The notes under the pieces were generated by a model. It ran no database searches. It saw only the letters and a program-made list of their open reading frames with translations, and was not told the DNA's origin. Shown one piece after another: positions 23,169 to 32,052 of a stretch of DNA of 39,900 nt. Location: NCBI GenBank assembly GCA_030650495.1, contig JAUSEB010000161.1, positions 1-39,900 of the forward strand. The letters run 5' to 3'. Each line of letters begins with the position of its first letter. Positions within the stretch are counted from its first letter, which is position 1. The position numbers and the translations under genes are program-made. This DNA comes from Armatimonadota bacterium (GTDB lineage Bacteria; Armatimonadota; UBA5829; JAUSEB01).

Positions 23169-24107
23169 CTATCCACAATCAACAGTGATTCGCGCTGACC
23201 TCACGCAGTCTACAATGTCGCCGTCCGATTCTATCAGGGTATTTGGCAAAACCACGGAATTGCAAATTCTAATCGGCTGTTTGACGATTACGTTTTCGCC
23301 TATGGAAGCGTACTCCAGCTTGCAGTCCGGGTGCACTTTGGACGATTCAGCAATTACGCTTTTGACCTGCTGTCTCTTCATCCATCTTACCGTGCAGTCC
23401 AGAAGGTCTTTCGGGAAAGTTACGTTGACGATCCAATCTATGGCTTCCTCGGCAAACACGGGGTAGCCGTCGTCAATAAGAATCTGGATAGCCTCAGTGA
23501 TCTCGTATTCATCGCGCATGGCGGTGCGAGGAGTGCGGCGAACGGCGTCGAAGACAGCTAAATCGAAGAGATAAATGCCGAAACCGGTGGCCTGGTTGGT
23601 TATGTGACGCGGTTTTTCTATGACCCTGCGGACTTGGGAGTTTTCATCCATTACCACGGCGAAATTTTGTTTGATTACATCCGCCGGTTGGTCCGGCTTG
23701 ATCACCAGAACGGATGAGTTCTCGCATGACCGCCATCTCTTGGTAAGCAGGCCCATATCTTTTGGAGCGTAGAAGATGTCGCCAAGGAACATTAGAAAAG
23801 ATGTTTCGACGAATCGTTCCAGTTGGCCCACCGCGTGCGCTATGCCCAAAGGCTGGTTCTGTTCGACATAGCGGATTTTGACTCCGAAATCAGACCCATT
23901 GCCGAAATACTCCATGATGCGGTTTTTCAGATGGCCGACCACGATGAACACGTCCGTAATGCCCAGATCCCGCATCATCTCGATCTGGTATTGCATTATC
24001 GGTTTGTTACATATTGGCAGCAGCGGCTTGGGATATTCATCACTGAATAAAGCCATGCGGCTGCCTCGCCCCGCCGCTAGTATTACTCCGGTAAGTTGTT
24101 CAGACAT
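23169..24107 (-). CDS. Sugar-1-phosphate nucleotidyltransferase
   Basis: Nucleotidyltransferase of 312 residues that joins a sugar 1-phosphate to an NTP. The signature LAAGRGSRMALFSDEYPKPLLPI near the N-terminus matches the pyrophosphorylase loop, and FLGDIFY carries the metal aspartate. The last 70 residues (VHPDCKLEYASIGENVIV) look like a short left-handed beta-helix tail, so the protein resembles the longer archaeal-type RmlA/GlmU-like enzymes. In this locus it could activate glucose for the neighbouring epimerase or supply the missing heptose guanylyltransferase step; neither is provable by reading. Confidence 0.85.
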   Translation of the reverse strand: MSEQLTGVILAAGRGSRMALFSDEYPKPLLPICNKPIMQYQIEMMRDLGITDVFIVVGHLKNRIMEYFGNGSDFGVKIRYVEQNQPLGIAHAVGQLERFVETSFLMFLGDIFYAPKDMGLLTKRWRSCENSSVLVIKPDQPADVIKQNFAVVMDENSQVRRVIEKPRHITNQATGFGIYLFDLAVFDAVRRTPRTAMRDEYEITEAIQILIDDGYPVFAEEAIDWIVNVTFPKDLLDCTVRWMKRQQVKSVIAESSKVHPDCKLEYASIGENVIVKQPIRICNSVVLPNTLIESDGDIVDCVRSARITVDCG

Positions 24108-24142
24108 ATGTGACTACCTCATAACGATAAAATCGTCTTGTC

Positions 24143-24160
24143 ATCCTGTCTATACAGGAT
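24143..24160. repeat. 7-bp hairpin over the methyltransferase stop codon
   Basis: ATCCTGT (24143-24149) and ACAGGAT (24154-24160) pair around a 4-base loop, and a second small stem ACGAT/ATCGT (24124-24136) follows downstream on the minus strand. No T-run is present, so this is not a standard terminator; it may slow decay or tune the next gene. Confidence 0.4.
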
Positions 24161-25001
24161 TGCGGGCATGAACCACCAGTGTCTCAGTCAACAGTTCCTT
24201 GCGGTTATAGCCCTTTGCGGCAAGTTCACGCTCTAAATCCTCTGTCAAGAGTTCCGCGTCTTGCTCGCGTACGCAATCAATCCACTTCAGAATATCAAAT
24301 TTACTCTCGATCTCTTTGCGGTAATCGTTTTCGCGCAACTCGTTAAGATAACTTGTGGGAGGAAATGTGCGCTCTCTCAGGTGATCCCACGGAGGCACAT
24401 TGCAGCCTAGCTTGCCAACCTTCCCTGTATGCCCCCCGGTCAAGCTCGGGTAGAGATGAATTCCCAACCTTATGATTCCGCCAGGCGCCAGTACACGTTT
24501 GGCCTCATCCAACGCTCTTCCTATGTCGGGAATATGCTCGTAAACGGCATGGGAGTATATTAAGTTAAAGCTGTTATCAGCAAAATCCAGATTAAGCGCA
24601 TCTCCCTCCCGCACATCTGGCGGCGGAATCTTCTTATTGGCATTCATCAGACGCTTTATCTCCTGAGCCAGAGCGGGATTGAACACGCAAGCTATAACGC
24701 CGTCCCGCAGCGCTCGCCGGACTCCGTGCTGCATAGCTATTTTCATTAGGCATCTAAATCTGGCATTCGGCTTCAACAACTCAATGTCAATGCCGACGAC
24801 ATCCGCGCCTATACACTGAAATATGATCACATGTGGGTAACTCAGACCACATCCTATGTCCAGGACACACTTATTTTCTAACCCGCCTAGCGCTTCAGCC
24901 AGATCGGGTGCGTCAAACTGAAAGTAGCCGACATAAGCCTCGGCTTGCACGGTAATATCAGCCAACAACTTCCGGCATTTTTTCACGGTCTTAAAAATCA
25001 T
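24150..25001 (-). CDS. Class I SAM-dependent methyltransferase
   Basis: Methyltransferase of 283 residues with motif I VLDIGCGLSYPHV at about 46-58, VVGIDIE (ribose-binding acid), GDALNLDFADNSFNLIYSHAVYEHI (motif II region) and a glycine-rich LAPGGIIRLGIH strand. A helical insertion (about 85-125) between strands 2 and 3 is larger than usual and may shape the acceptor site. It is the first gene after an extended -10 promoter, so it heads the downstream half of the locus. Its stop codon lies within a small hairpin (24143-24160). Confidence 0.82.
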   Translation of the reverse strand: MIFKTVKKCRKLLADITVQAEAYVGYFQFDAPDLAEALGGLENKCVLDIGCGLSYPHVIIFQCIGADVVGIDIELLKPNARFRCLMKIAMQHGVRRALRDGVIACVFNPALAQEIKRLMNANKKIPPPDVREGDALNLDFADNSFNLIYSHAVYEHIPDIGRALDEAKRVLAPGGIIRLGIHLYPSLTGGHTGKVGKLGCNVPPWDHLRERTFPPTSYLNELRENDYRKEIESKFDILKWIDCVREQDAELLTEDLERELAAKGYNRKELLTETLVVHARNPV

Positions 25002-25064
25002 ATGAGTTTCTCATGCTTGCTAATGCAATGATAGCAGGCTGCTCCGCCGCGTTATACCTCGACA

Positions 25065-25073
25065 ATTATATCA
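25065..25073 (-). promoter_or_regulatory. Extended -10 promoter inside the glycan locus
   Basis: The minus strand reads TGATATAAT, a perfect -10 with the TG extension, about 57 bases upstream of the methyltransferase start after transcription start-site allowance. The -35 region is poor. It lies in the 237-base gap between the flippase stop and the methyltransferase gene, the largest gap in the locus, and would drive the genes at 25001-16557. The remainder of the gap (25074-25238) shows nothing else. Confidence 0.6.
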
Positions 25074-25238
25074 TGTGGCCGGTTATATGGAACGGAACCG
25101 CCATCCGGCGGCGTCTTATTTGCGCCGCCTCAGCCCGAAATTATTCCTAAGCATGTTAAAGCACACTTTACAGAATTATCGGCTGCTTGCTTGCATATCC
25201 TTCCTGAGCCGGAACCCTTTATCTCGCCTTCAGAAGCA

Positions 25239-26732
25239 TTATGGAACAGTCGGTGGTTCACCTTCGGCCTCATCAGGCGCGGCGCTTTTTGATCTGAGGG
25301 CGCCGCGGATCAACTGGAAATCGCTCTGGTCGAATGTCTTTACAGCAATAAGGCTTATCATATATATGAGCATACTTGCCGGCGCCACCAGTAGAACGTG
25401 GTAATAATCGCGAAGGAGCCATATAAACAGGGCCATCGGAATACCCGCAAGCGCCGGACGGAGATACCACCGGGCGATTGGATACCTCTCAACCGACCTA
25501 AATGGAAAGGAAAAGCACAAAACGAAATGAACAGCTTCCATGACAACCATTGTGATGGCGGAGCCGATTATGCCGATCCTTGGCACGAGCAAAATGTTCA
25601 ATACCACATTTATCACTGCTCGGACGACAAAAAGCGGCGTTAACCGTAATTGCCCATCTCGCGAGATAAGAATGCGATAACTTGGGATCATCGGGAAGAA
25701 AAGGATGGCTGCCCATATCACTATTCTTAGGACAGCCCCCGCGCCAGCGAATTTAGGTCCATAGAACGATAAGATGATCTGGTCGGCTAAAAGGGTGAAG
25801 ATCACGGCGATGGGAACTGCCGATATGGCAAGGAATTTGTGCATGAGTTCCCAGGTTTTCCTCAGACCGGCGCCGCCGGCTTCGCACCGTCTGGCAATAA
25901 TGGGAAAAAGCGCATTGTCTGCCGCAAGAGCCGCGATAAGAACGACATCCTGTAGTTTGTAGGCTGATGTGTAAAAGCCGAGCTGGTCCTTCGCGACCAT
26001 CATCTTCAGGTATACATAATCGAACCTGTCCACAACCCGCAAGAACACGTCCATTACCAGAAATGGAGCGCCGGTCACCGCCAATGCTTTCGCGGCGGTC
26101 AAATCGGGCTTCCACTCAAGGTTTGCATGTCTGGATAGTATCCACATAAGGAACGAGGTTCCCGCAACGCCGACTACTACGACTACCGTGCCCATGTGGA
26201 CGAGCCGCAGGCCCATGTAGACGACCAGAATCGTAAAACCTGCCCTCAAACTAGCCGCCACAGTCATAATAGCCGAGGTTATTTCCTGTCTTTCCAATCC
26301 CGAATAGACCGCGCGGCATGCGAGCTCAACAGCGCCTGTGAAGAGCGTTAGCCACACTACGATCATCATCGCTCGTTGGTCAGAGGTAACACCGTGGTCA
26401 AAACGCAGCAGGAAGACTAAAACTAGATAGATCACCAAGCATGCGGGCAGTTTGAGCATAAGGCTGGACAGCAGCAGCCTGCCGGTTGATTTACGATCCT
26501 TCGCAATCTCTCTAGTCAACACCGGGTCTGTCCCGAAGCTGGCGAGGGCAAGACCCATTGTGACGATGGCGAAGGACATGCTGTATAGACCGGTGACGGA
26601 GGGACCAAGCTTACGGGCTATATACATCGCGCTAAGCAGCGCAGCGCCTTGGCTCAGCAGAAGAGACACAACACTAACGCTTGTGTTTTTTAGTAGTGAA
26701 CGCGCGTCTTCTACACCAGCGGATTTTTTCAT
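25239..26732 (-). CDS. Wzx-like polysaccharide flippase (MOP superfamily)
   Basis: Integral membrane protein of 497 residues with about 12-14 predicted helices spread along its length. It shows the polysaccharide-synthesis family pattern: SLLLSQGAALLSAMYIARKLGP at the first helix (positions 22-44) and FGTDPVLTREIAKD after helix two. It would flip lipid-linked repeat units from the cytoplasmic to the periplasmic leaflet. The ATG directly abuts the stop of the GT39-type gene with no gap. A flippase implies Wzy-type or similar assembly, but no clear Wzy polymerase or ligase is in the window. Family assignment is good; substrate identity is inferred from the locus. Confidence 0.88.
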   Translation of the reverse strand: MKKSAGVEDARSLLKNTSVSVVSLLLSQGAALLSAMYIARKLGPSVTGLYSMSFAIVTMGLALASFGTDPVLTREIAKDRKSTGRLLLSSLMLKLPACLVIYLVLVFLLRFDHGVTSDQRAMMIVVWLTLFTGAVELACRAVYSGLERQEITSAIMTVAASLRAGFTILVVYMGLRLVHMGTVVVVVGVAGTSFLMWILSRHANLEWKPDLTAAKALAVTGAPFLVMDVFLRVVDRFDYVYLKMMVAKDQLGFYTSAYKLQDVVLIAALAADNALFPIIARRCEAGGAGLRKTWELMHKFLAISAVPIAVIFTLLADQIILSFYGPKFAGAGAVLRIVIWAAILFFPMIPSYRILISRDGQLRLTPLFVVRAVINVVLNILLVPRIGIIGSAITMVVMEAVHFVLCFSFPFRSVERYPIARWYLRPALAGIPMALFIWLLRDYYHVLLVAPASMLIYMISLIAVKTFDQSDFQLIRGALRSKSAAPDEAEGEPPTVP

Positions 26733-28253
26733 TTATTTGATTTTCCGCAGCCCGCGGTACTTGTATACATGAAGACCGGTAAAGTCCCGGCGGCTTTCCA
26801 GTAAATAATCACGATCGAACATGGACTTCAGCATTCTGCCGTTCGGATGATTCTCCCAAGTAGCATTCATAACCAACCAAAGCCGTTTATATTGACCTGA
26901 CCCGATGATTTGCTGCTCTTTTTCCACGCGCTGTTTTTTGATTAAGGGTATCTCTAAAAGCGTGAGATCGGTCTGACCCGAATAACGCTGGGTATAGTAC
27001 CACTTAAAAGGCAGAGCCGAGCACACATAGATAATGTCGCTTGGAACTTCATTTCTGATCACATAATCAGCCGCGTGTTTCACATCAGCCTTGTGATATC
27101 TGGAGTCGAAGTAATAATTATGGATGGAATATAGACTGCTCAGGACAATGAATAAAACAGCGGCTGAGCGCCAGTGTTTCCTCAATGTTGCGGCGCCATG
27201 CGCCAGGATCAGGATGTAAACGGGCATACCCGCGCAGACATACCGGGCGTTGTACTTGCTTTCCACCAGTTTTGCCAATGCAAAAGCGCCCAGCATAGGA
27301 ATGATAATCCAAGCCACGAGCAGCAAGTTCCGTCTTATTTGTTGATCCCTGTCGACCAGGACTCCTCGCAGAAACAGAAATCCGTACACTGCCGCCAGAG
27401 GAGCCAACAGAGGTATATATGGAGTCATGGTAGAAACCGACGGATTCAGGCGAAGCTCGGCGACCGACGGGCCGACGGAAAAGCCAAAGGTATAGGCATA
27501 AAACGTGTATACCAAAGCCGACACACCCAGAGGTTTCGAGTCCTGAATGTCCCGGCCTGCTATGCCCAGGGAGATGTATATCCATGGCGCGTAGAGCGCG
27601 GCCATTGCCATGAAATAAACAAGCGGCAATTTTGCTTCGTTGGGCCACGCTCTCTTGGCAGCCATTGCATAGACGAACTGAATGAGAACTATGAAAGCCG
27701 CATATGGATGGTTATACATCGCAAACAAATTGCACAGCACATACAGCGAGCAGTTCACCCGCCCGCCTCGCTCCATCGCGCGAAGGTAGTAGAGCATGCC
27801 GCTGAGGCTGAAGAACATCAGAAAGGCGTAAGGTCTCGCCTCCTGGGAATACCAGAGATGGAAGGGGGATACGGCAAGGAGCAAGGCGGCAATGAGAGCT
27901 TGCTTGCGTCCGAAGATATGCGCTGCTAAACGATATATGACGTAGATAGTCGCCGTCCCGAACAATGCCGGAAGAAGGCGAATCCAGAACTCACCGGAGC
28001 CGAGAGTCAGCCAGAAGTGAAAGAAGTAATGTGACAGAGGCGGAAGCGCATCGCAGTTTATTCCTTGCCAGGTCACTATATCTAACAGATGTCGAGACGC
28101 TACATCGACTTCAACGGTTTCATCAAACCAGAAACTCTGCGCTCCTAGTTTATACAAACGCAGCGCCAGTCCCATCACGCATATGCCAGCCAGCGCCATT
28201 TTCTGTTTCAAATCAAATGATCTATCTATAGATGCTTTGCTTGTCATCGTCAT
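26733..28253 (-). CDS. GT39/ArnT-like membrane glycosyltransferase
   Basis: Polytopic protein of 506 residues with about 10-12 helices and the GT-C hallmark: an acidic pair in the first outer loop (WFDETVEV at about 42-49). Conserved LWYSQEARPYAF at about 135-146 matches the PMT/ArnT-like group known from undecaprenyl-phosphate-sugar users. The C-terminal 130 residues form a soluble domain facing the periplasm. Beside it are GtrA and a DPM-type GT2, the standard three-part set: GT2 makes polyprenyl-P-sugar, GtrA moves it across, GT-C transfers it outside. It therefore probably decorates the polysaccharide or a lipid after flipping. Confidence 0.87.
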   Translation of the reverse strand: MTMTSKASIDRSFDLKQKMALAGICVMGLALRLYKLGAQSFWFDETVEVDVASRHLLDIVTWQGINCDALPPLSHYFFHFWLTLGSGEFWIRLLPALFGTATIYVIYRLAAHIFGRKQALIAALLLAVSPFHLWYSQEARPYAFLMFFSLSGMLYYLRAMERGGRVNCSLYVLCNLFAMYNHPYAAFIVLIQFVYAMAAKRAWPNEAKLPLVYFMAMAALYAPWIYISLGIAGRDIQDSKPLGVSALVYTFYAYTFGFSVGPSVAELRLNPSVSTMTPYIPLLAPLAAVYGFLFLRGVLVDRDQQIRRNLLLVAWIIIPMLGAFALAKLVESKYNARYVCAGMPVYILILAHGAATLRKHWRSAAVLFIVLSSLYSIHNYYFDSRYHKADVKHAADYVIRNEVPSDIIYVCSALPFKWYYTQRYSGQTDLTLLEIPLIKKQRVEKEQQIIGSGQYKRLWLVMNATWENHPNGRMLKSMFDRDYLLESRRDFTGLHVYKYRGLRKIK

Positions 28254-28262
28254 TTCGGATTT

Positions 28263-28721
28263 CTAAGACCTAACCTTAAATGAGAAGTTGCGGTGTCCAA
28301 AGAAACTGAATACTATCGTCAAGCTCATAAGCGATGCCCCGGCGACATAAGGGGCAGAGTATTTGGAAACGATATGGCCGAACAAATATACCGCTATCGG
28401 CAGCAGGGACAGGTTCACTAATGCGGCGGCTCCATAAACTACATAGAAGCGCAGATACTCCCGCAGGTAGTTACCCTTGGTCTTGAAGACAAAAAGCTTG
28501 TAGCCGACGTACGCGTTCGTGATTGAGACGACCGTGCCGATGACGCTTGCCGCCATATAAGCGTAAGGGATCTTATCCGTCAATATCCATGTAAAGAGCG
28601 CGTAAACGCCGTACCCGAAAAGCGTGTTCCAGGCGCCTACGATAAGATAGCGGATGAACTGCCGGTTGCAGTACTTACCTGCCCACCCCCTAGTCAAAAT
28701 TAATTCGTTCCTTTTCCACAA
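28263..28721 (-). CDS. gtrA: GtrA-like membrane protein
   Basis: Four-helix GtrA-family protein of 152 residues. It is proposed to translocate polyprenyl-phosphate-linked sugars to the outer leaflet. Family features are FIRYLIVGAWNTLFGYGVY at the first helix, TNAYVGYKLFVFK in the central loop and HRNFSFKV at the C-terminus. The reading frame begins with a TTG at 28721 overlapping the GT2 gene by 32 bases; a second TTG at 28697 preceded by AAAAGGA is an alternative start. It sits between the GT2 polyprenyl-P-sugar synthase and the GT-C transferase, the usual working partners. Confidence 0.88.
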   Translation of the reverse strand: MWKRNELILTRGWAGKYCNRQFIRYLIVGAWNTLFGYGVYALFTWILTDKIPYAYMAASVIGTVVSITNAYVGYKLFVFKTKGNYLREYLRFYVVYGAAALVNLSLLPIAVYLFGHIVSKYSAPYVAGASLMSLTIVFSFFGHRNFSFKVRS

Positions 28722-29622
28722 CCAGGGGACGTTTCAGAACCTGGGTGTGGATGGAGCCTATGTACTCGCCCAGGACGCCGATAAAGAATAGCTGCATCGA
28801 AGCGAAGAAGAAAAGACCTATCGCGATCGGCGCCATGCCCGCAGGGAACCGCCCCCAGAAGATCAGTTTGTAGGCAAAATAGAGTAGGCCGAACAGAAAA
28901 CTCATCAGGGAAAAACCAAATCCGGCAAGTGTGGCAAGCCGCAGCGGCACTTTGGAGTGGTTTGTGATCCCGAGCATAGCGATATCGTAGAGCGTATAGA
29001 AGTTATTCTTGGTGAACCCGCGTTTTCGGACCGGCTGCACGTATTCGATCTCCGCCCGCTCATAGCCAAGGTCGCATATCAGCCCGCGAAAATATGGGTA
29101 TGGATCGTCGACCTTCCTGAGAGCCTCGACCACCTCTTTGTCGTATAGTCCAAATCCAGTGAAGTTCTTCACCAGCTCGATCTCGGATAGCCGGGTGATT
29201 AGATTATAGTACATCTTCCTCACCATGAAGAACAGGCGGGATTCCTCGCTGTTCGTCTTTATGCCTATGACTACCTTGTAGCCTTCCTCCCATTTGCGAA
29301 CGAAATCGACGATCATCTCGGGCGGGTCTTGCAGGTCCGCGACTATGCCTATCACGGCGTCGCCTCTGGCCTGCATAAGCGCATGGTAAGGCGATCTGAT
29401 ATGCCCGAAGTTTCTGACATTAACAATGACCCTAACGTTCTTGTCCTGCTGCGCGATCCGCCTCAATATCGAAACAGTCTTATCCTGAGAAGCGTTGTCT
29501 ATGAATAGATGCTCGTAAGCGTAACCGTCCAGCTTGGACATGACGTCCTTGACTTGCTTGTAGATCTCTTCTACATTATCTTCTTCGTTGAAGCAAGGGG
29601 TTAAGATCGTTATTAGTTTCAT
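28690..29622 (-). CDS. DPM1/ArnC-type GT2 polyprenyl-phosphate glycosyltransferase
   Basis: The start at 29622 is chosen because it forms an ATGA overlap with the preceding FkbM stop and begins with the family N-terminus MKLITILTPCFNEEDNVEEI; 16 further upstream codons lie in the other gene. The 310-residue product has the GT-A catalytic domain (FIDNASQDKT, IVADLQDPPEM with the DxD metal residues, and VRKRGFTKNNF, the basic loop typical of DPM1/GtrB proteins). Two C-terminal membrane helices follow (about 215-240 and 250-275). It would make polyprenyl-phosphate-sugar from an NDP-sugar for the GtrA/GT-C pair next door. Confidence 0.92.
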   Translation of the reverse strand: MKLITILTPCFNEEDNVEEIYKQVKDVMSKLDGYAYEHLFIDNASQDKTVSILRRIAQQDKNVRVIVNVRNFGHIRSPYHALMQARGDAVIGIVADLQDPPEMIVDFVRKWEEGYKVVIGIKTNSEESRLFFMVRKMYYNLITRLSEIELVKNFTGFGLYDKEVVEALRKVDDPYPYFRGLICDLGYERAEIEYVQPVRKRGFTKNNFYTLYDIAMLGITNHSKVPLRLATLAGFGFSLMSFLFGLLYFAYKLIFWGRFPAGMAPIAIGLFFFASMQLFFIGVLGEYIGSIHTQVLKRPLVVEKERINFD

Positions 29623-30776
29623 ACCTTGCACCTGCTGATTGGAATTGCGTAGCATACCATTTCCCAACACTCATCGCTGTATCGGCGCAGAAAGAGTTTG
29701 TATTTGTCCGACATCGATGCGATGAGCAACGGAACCTGCCAAAGATGCTCCTGGCGGTGATAAACGCATATAGCCAACAATGGGGCATTATGTGTTATCG
29801 TCAACAGCGCTCCCTTCAATGCGTCGATCTCCGCGCCCTCGATGTCCATCTTCAAGTAGGTCGGCGATTCCTCGGAGATGAGATCGTCCAGGAGAACGCA
29901 CTGCGCCTCGTAAGAGCCCGAACCCATCGAAGACTGGACCGTACCGGAGGCGTCAAACTTGACGGTCTCCCGGCAATCGCCCACAGCATAGTTCATAACC
30001 TCGATCTTACCTGCCACTTCGCCAGGCAGCCCTTCGATAAAAGACTTCAGGCCGCCGGCGTTCGTGGGATCTGGTTCGATTGCTATTGCCTTTCGGAAAT
30101 CGCCGTTGCGACGTTCGATGAAATCACGGATGGAATCTCCGTCGAATGCGCCGCAGTCCACAAAGACCTCATTGGCCGCTGGGACCGCCAGGTCTTCAGG
30201 ATAATAGGTTTCATCCGCCGGACGATGCGGCGGCAGCGCTTCAGGATCGAGCGAGGTGCGCCAATCGAGCTGGCCCGCGTACTCGCGCTTTGACTCTTCA
30301 TCCGCCCAGAGCGACATGGCTGCTCGCACATCCGAGGCGTTCTTGAATATGGAGTAAGGGTGTTCAACCGCGCAATGCGGTAGGAATGCGTCAGGATAAG
30401 CCCATGCCAATTGCGGAAACGTGATGACATCGACGCCCATGCCGAGAAGCTGCTTTCTCAACGGCTCGCTGGTATAGACGCCTGTTACGAATACCGCTTT
30501 GCCTGTATAGGCGGCGGCTTCCTTTGGAGAGATCACTTTCAAACCATCGACCGCTTTACCCCACGATGCAGGGTTGTTGTCCGCGAAAGCCAGCGGCTGG
30601 ATACCGGTTCTTTTTAGACCGTCCAAAACATCTCGTCCTAAACGCCCCGCTCCAAAGATGATTATCGAGCCGCCCCGGCTGGATACCAAGCCGCGAACAC
30701 GGTCCGATTGCTCGCTAACCACGTGATCAGCATTTCTTCCCAGTATTTCATTAAGTCGATCGTCCAGCGTTGGCAT
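29619..30776 (-). CDS. FkbM-family methyltransferase with N-terminal Rossmann-like domain (copy B)
   Basis: Product of 385 residues in two parts. Residues about 36-135 form a nucleotide-binding-like domain (IIIFGAGRLGRDVLDGL, then FADNNPASWG), similar to the first half of sugar-modifying CoA-binding or PglD-like folds. The second half is an FkbM methyltransferase: VFVDCGAFDGDS (motif I), AIEPDP, and KMDIEGAEIDAL. FkbM enzymes O-methylate sugars and polyketides. The adjacent gene encodes a paralog with the same order of domains, and both have the YHRQEHLW segment before the last strand. It is preceded by GGAGGATCG and a 29-base gap. Whether the N-domain is catalytic is unknown. Confidence 0.85.
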   Translation of the reverse strand: MPTLDDRLNEILGRNADHVVSEQSDRVRGLVSSRGGSIIIFGAGRLGRDVLDGLKRTGIQPLAFADNNPASWGKAVDGLKVISPKEAAAYTGKAVFVTGVYTSEPLRKQLLGMGVDVITFPQLAWAYPDAFLPHCAVEHPYSIFKNASDVRAAMSLWADEESKREYAGQLDWRTSLDPEALPPHRPADETYYPEDLAVPAANEVFVDCGAFDGDSIRDFIERRNGDFRKAIAIEPDPTNAGGLKSFIEGLPGEVAGKIEVMNYAVGDCRETVKFDASGTVQSSMGSGSYEAQCVLLDDLISEESPTYLKMDIEGAEIDALKGALLTITHNAPLLAICVYHRQEHLWQVPLLIASMSDKYKLFLRRYSDECWEMVCYAIPISRCKV

Positions 30777-30805
30777 CGATCCTCCATATACAATTAAAGA
30801 ACGTC

Positions 30806-31999
30806 TTACGCTATAAGCCTTTCGGGCGGGACAGCATAGTAAACCAGATCACCCCACTGATCGCCATGGCGCCTCATGTAGAAAGTGTAATCGCTCGATA
30901 TTCCGCGAATCAGCTCCGGTACCTCCCATAGATGCTCCTGGCGATGGTAGGCGCTGATCGCTAATATCGGCAAATCACGCTTTATTGTTTCTCTTGCTCC
31001 CTCAATGGCGTCCAACTCAGCTCCCTCGATATCCATCTTGATGTACGTCGTCCGCATATCGCCAACAAGGCTATCGATTGTCCGAACATCGACTTCGATA
31101 TCGCCTATGGAACTTATCTGCGATCCTACCGTGCCAAGAGCGGAGAAGCCGGCCTTCCCCGAAGCGCCGCCGGTGGCAACCGGTATCACGCTTATCTTAG
31201 AACGAACATCATCAGGCAATGCGCCAATATAGGCTTGCAGCAGACTATAGTTGCCCGGATCAGGCTCCAGGGCCAAGACCTTCGAAAATGCGCTTCCTAC
31301 TCGTTTCAGCAACCCCTGAATCGTATCGCCATCGTATGCTCCACAATCGATGAATACCTCATGGTCCGATAATTGGAACAAGTCATCAGGGAAATACGTG
31401 CTGTCTTCCATGCCATTAGGAATCAGCTCGAAATCCGCACTAGATACGATCCACCGCAGCCTGGCCAGGAATTCCATACGCGAAGTGTCATCAGCCAAAA
31501 GGTCGAAGATTTTGCGTATCTCGTCCGCCGACCTGCAGGCGTTTGTGGGTAGATCGATCCAATTATGGGGCAGAAATAGTTCCGGATGCTCCCAAAACAG
31601 GTGAGTGAACGGCGCAACGATCCGGCAGCCCATGTCTTGCAGCGATTTCCGTATCTTACTAAGCTGTCTATCATCGCCCGGACTATAGACCGTTATAACG
31701 AATCCCGCGTTATCGCCATAGTTCTGAGCGGCTTCCGTGGGAGATATGACCCGCGCCCCATCTACCATAGTGTTCCAGGATTTCGGGTTGTTATCCGCAA
31801 AACAGAGCGGCTCGATCCCCAGCTTCCTCAGCCCGGCCAGAGTTTTTCTGCCAAGATTTCCCGCGCCAAATAGAATGAGACGATCCGCGACGCCGCCGAT
31901 TTCCTTGCTAAAGAGGTCGGCGCAGCGCCCGGCTATGTAGTCCATATCCTGGTCGATAAATTCATCTAGCTTTTTCTTAAAGTCTATCTGACATGTCAT
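30806..31999 (-). CDS. FkbM-family methyltransferase with N-terminal Rossmann-like domain (copy A)
   Basis: Product of 397 residues, a tandem paralog of the next gene. The N-domain reads LILFGAGNLGRKTLAGL (41-57) and FADNNPKSWN. The FkbM domain has VFIDCGAYDGDT, ALEPDPGN and KMDIEGAELDAI. Shared ends (AYHRQEHLWEVP, YYAVP) show a duplication, but the two have diverged across their middles, so they probably methylate different positions or sugars. It lies between the ThDP enzyme and copy B on one transcript. The ribosome site is not obvious. Function beyond methyl transfer to a sugar is inference. Confidence 0.85.
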   Translation of the reverse strand: MTCQIDFKKKLDEFIDQDMDYIAGRCADLFSKEIGGVADRLILFGAGNLGRKTLAGLRKLGIEPLCFADNNPKSWNTMVDGARVISPTEAAQNYGDNAGFVITVYSPGDDRQLSKIRKSLQDMGCRIVAPFTHLFWEHPELFLPHNWIDLPTNACRSADEIRKIFDLLADDTSRMEFLARLRWIVSSADFELIPNGMEDSTYFPDDLFQLSDHEVFIDCGAYDGDTIQGLLKRVGSAFSKVLALEPDPGNYSLLQAYIGALPDDVRSKISVIPVATGGASGKAGFSALGTVGSQISSIGDIEVDVRTIDSLVGDMRTTYIKMDIEGAELDAIEGARETIKRDLPILAISAYHRQEHLWEVPELIRGISSDYTFYMRRHGDQWGDLVYYAVPPERLIA

Positions 32000-32052
32000 T
32001 ACTGCAATCCTTTAGGGCAGAGTTTACGTCTTGGATTGGAGTCTCTGGATGA

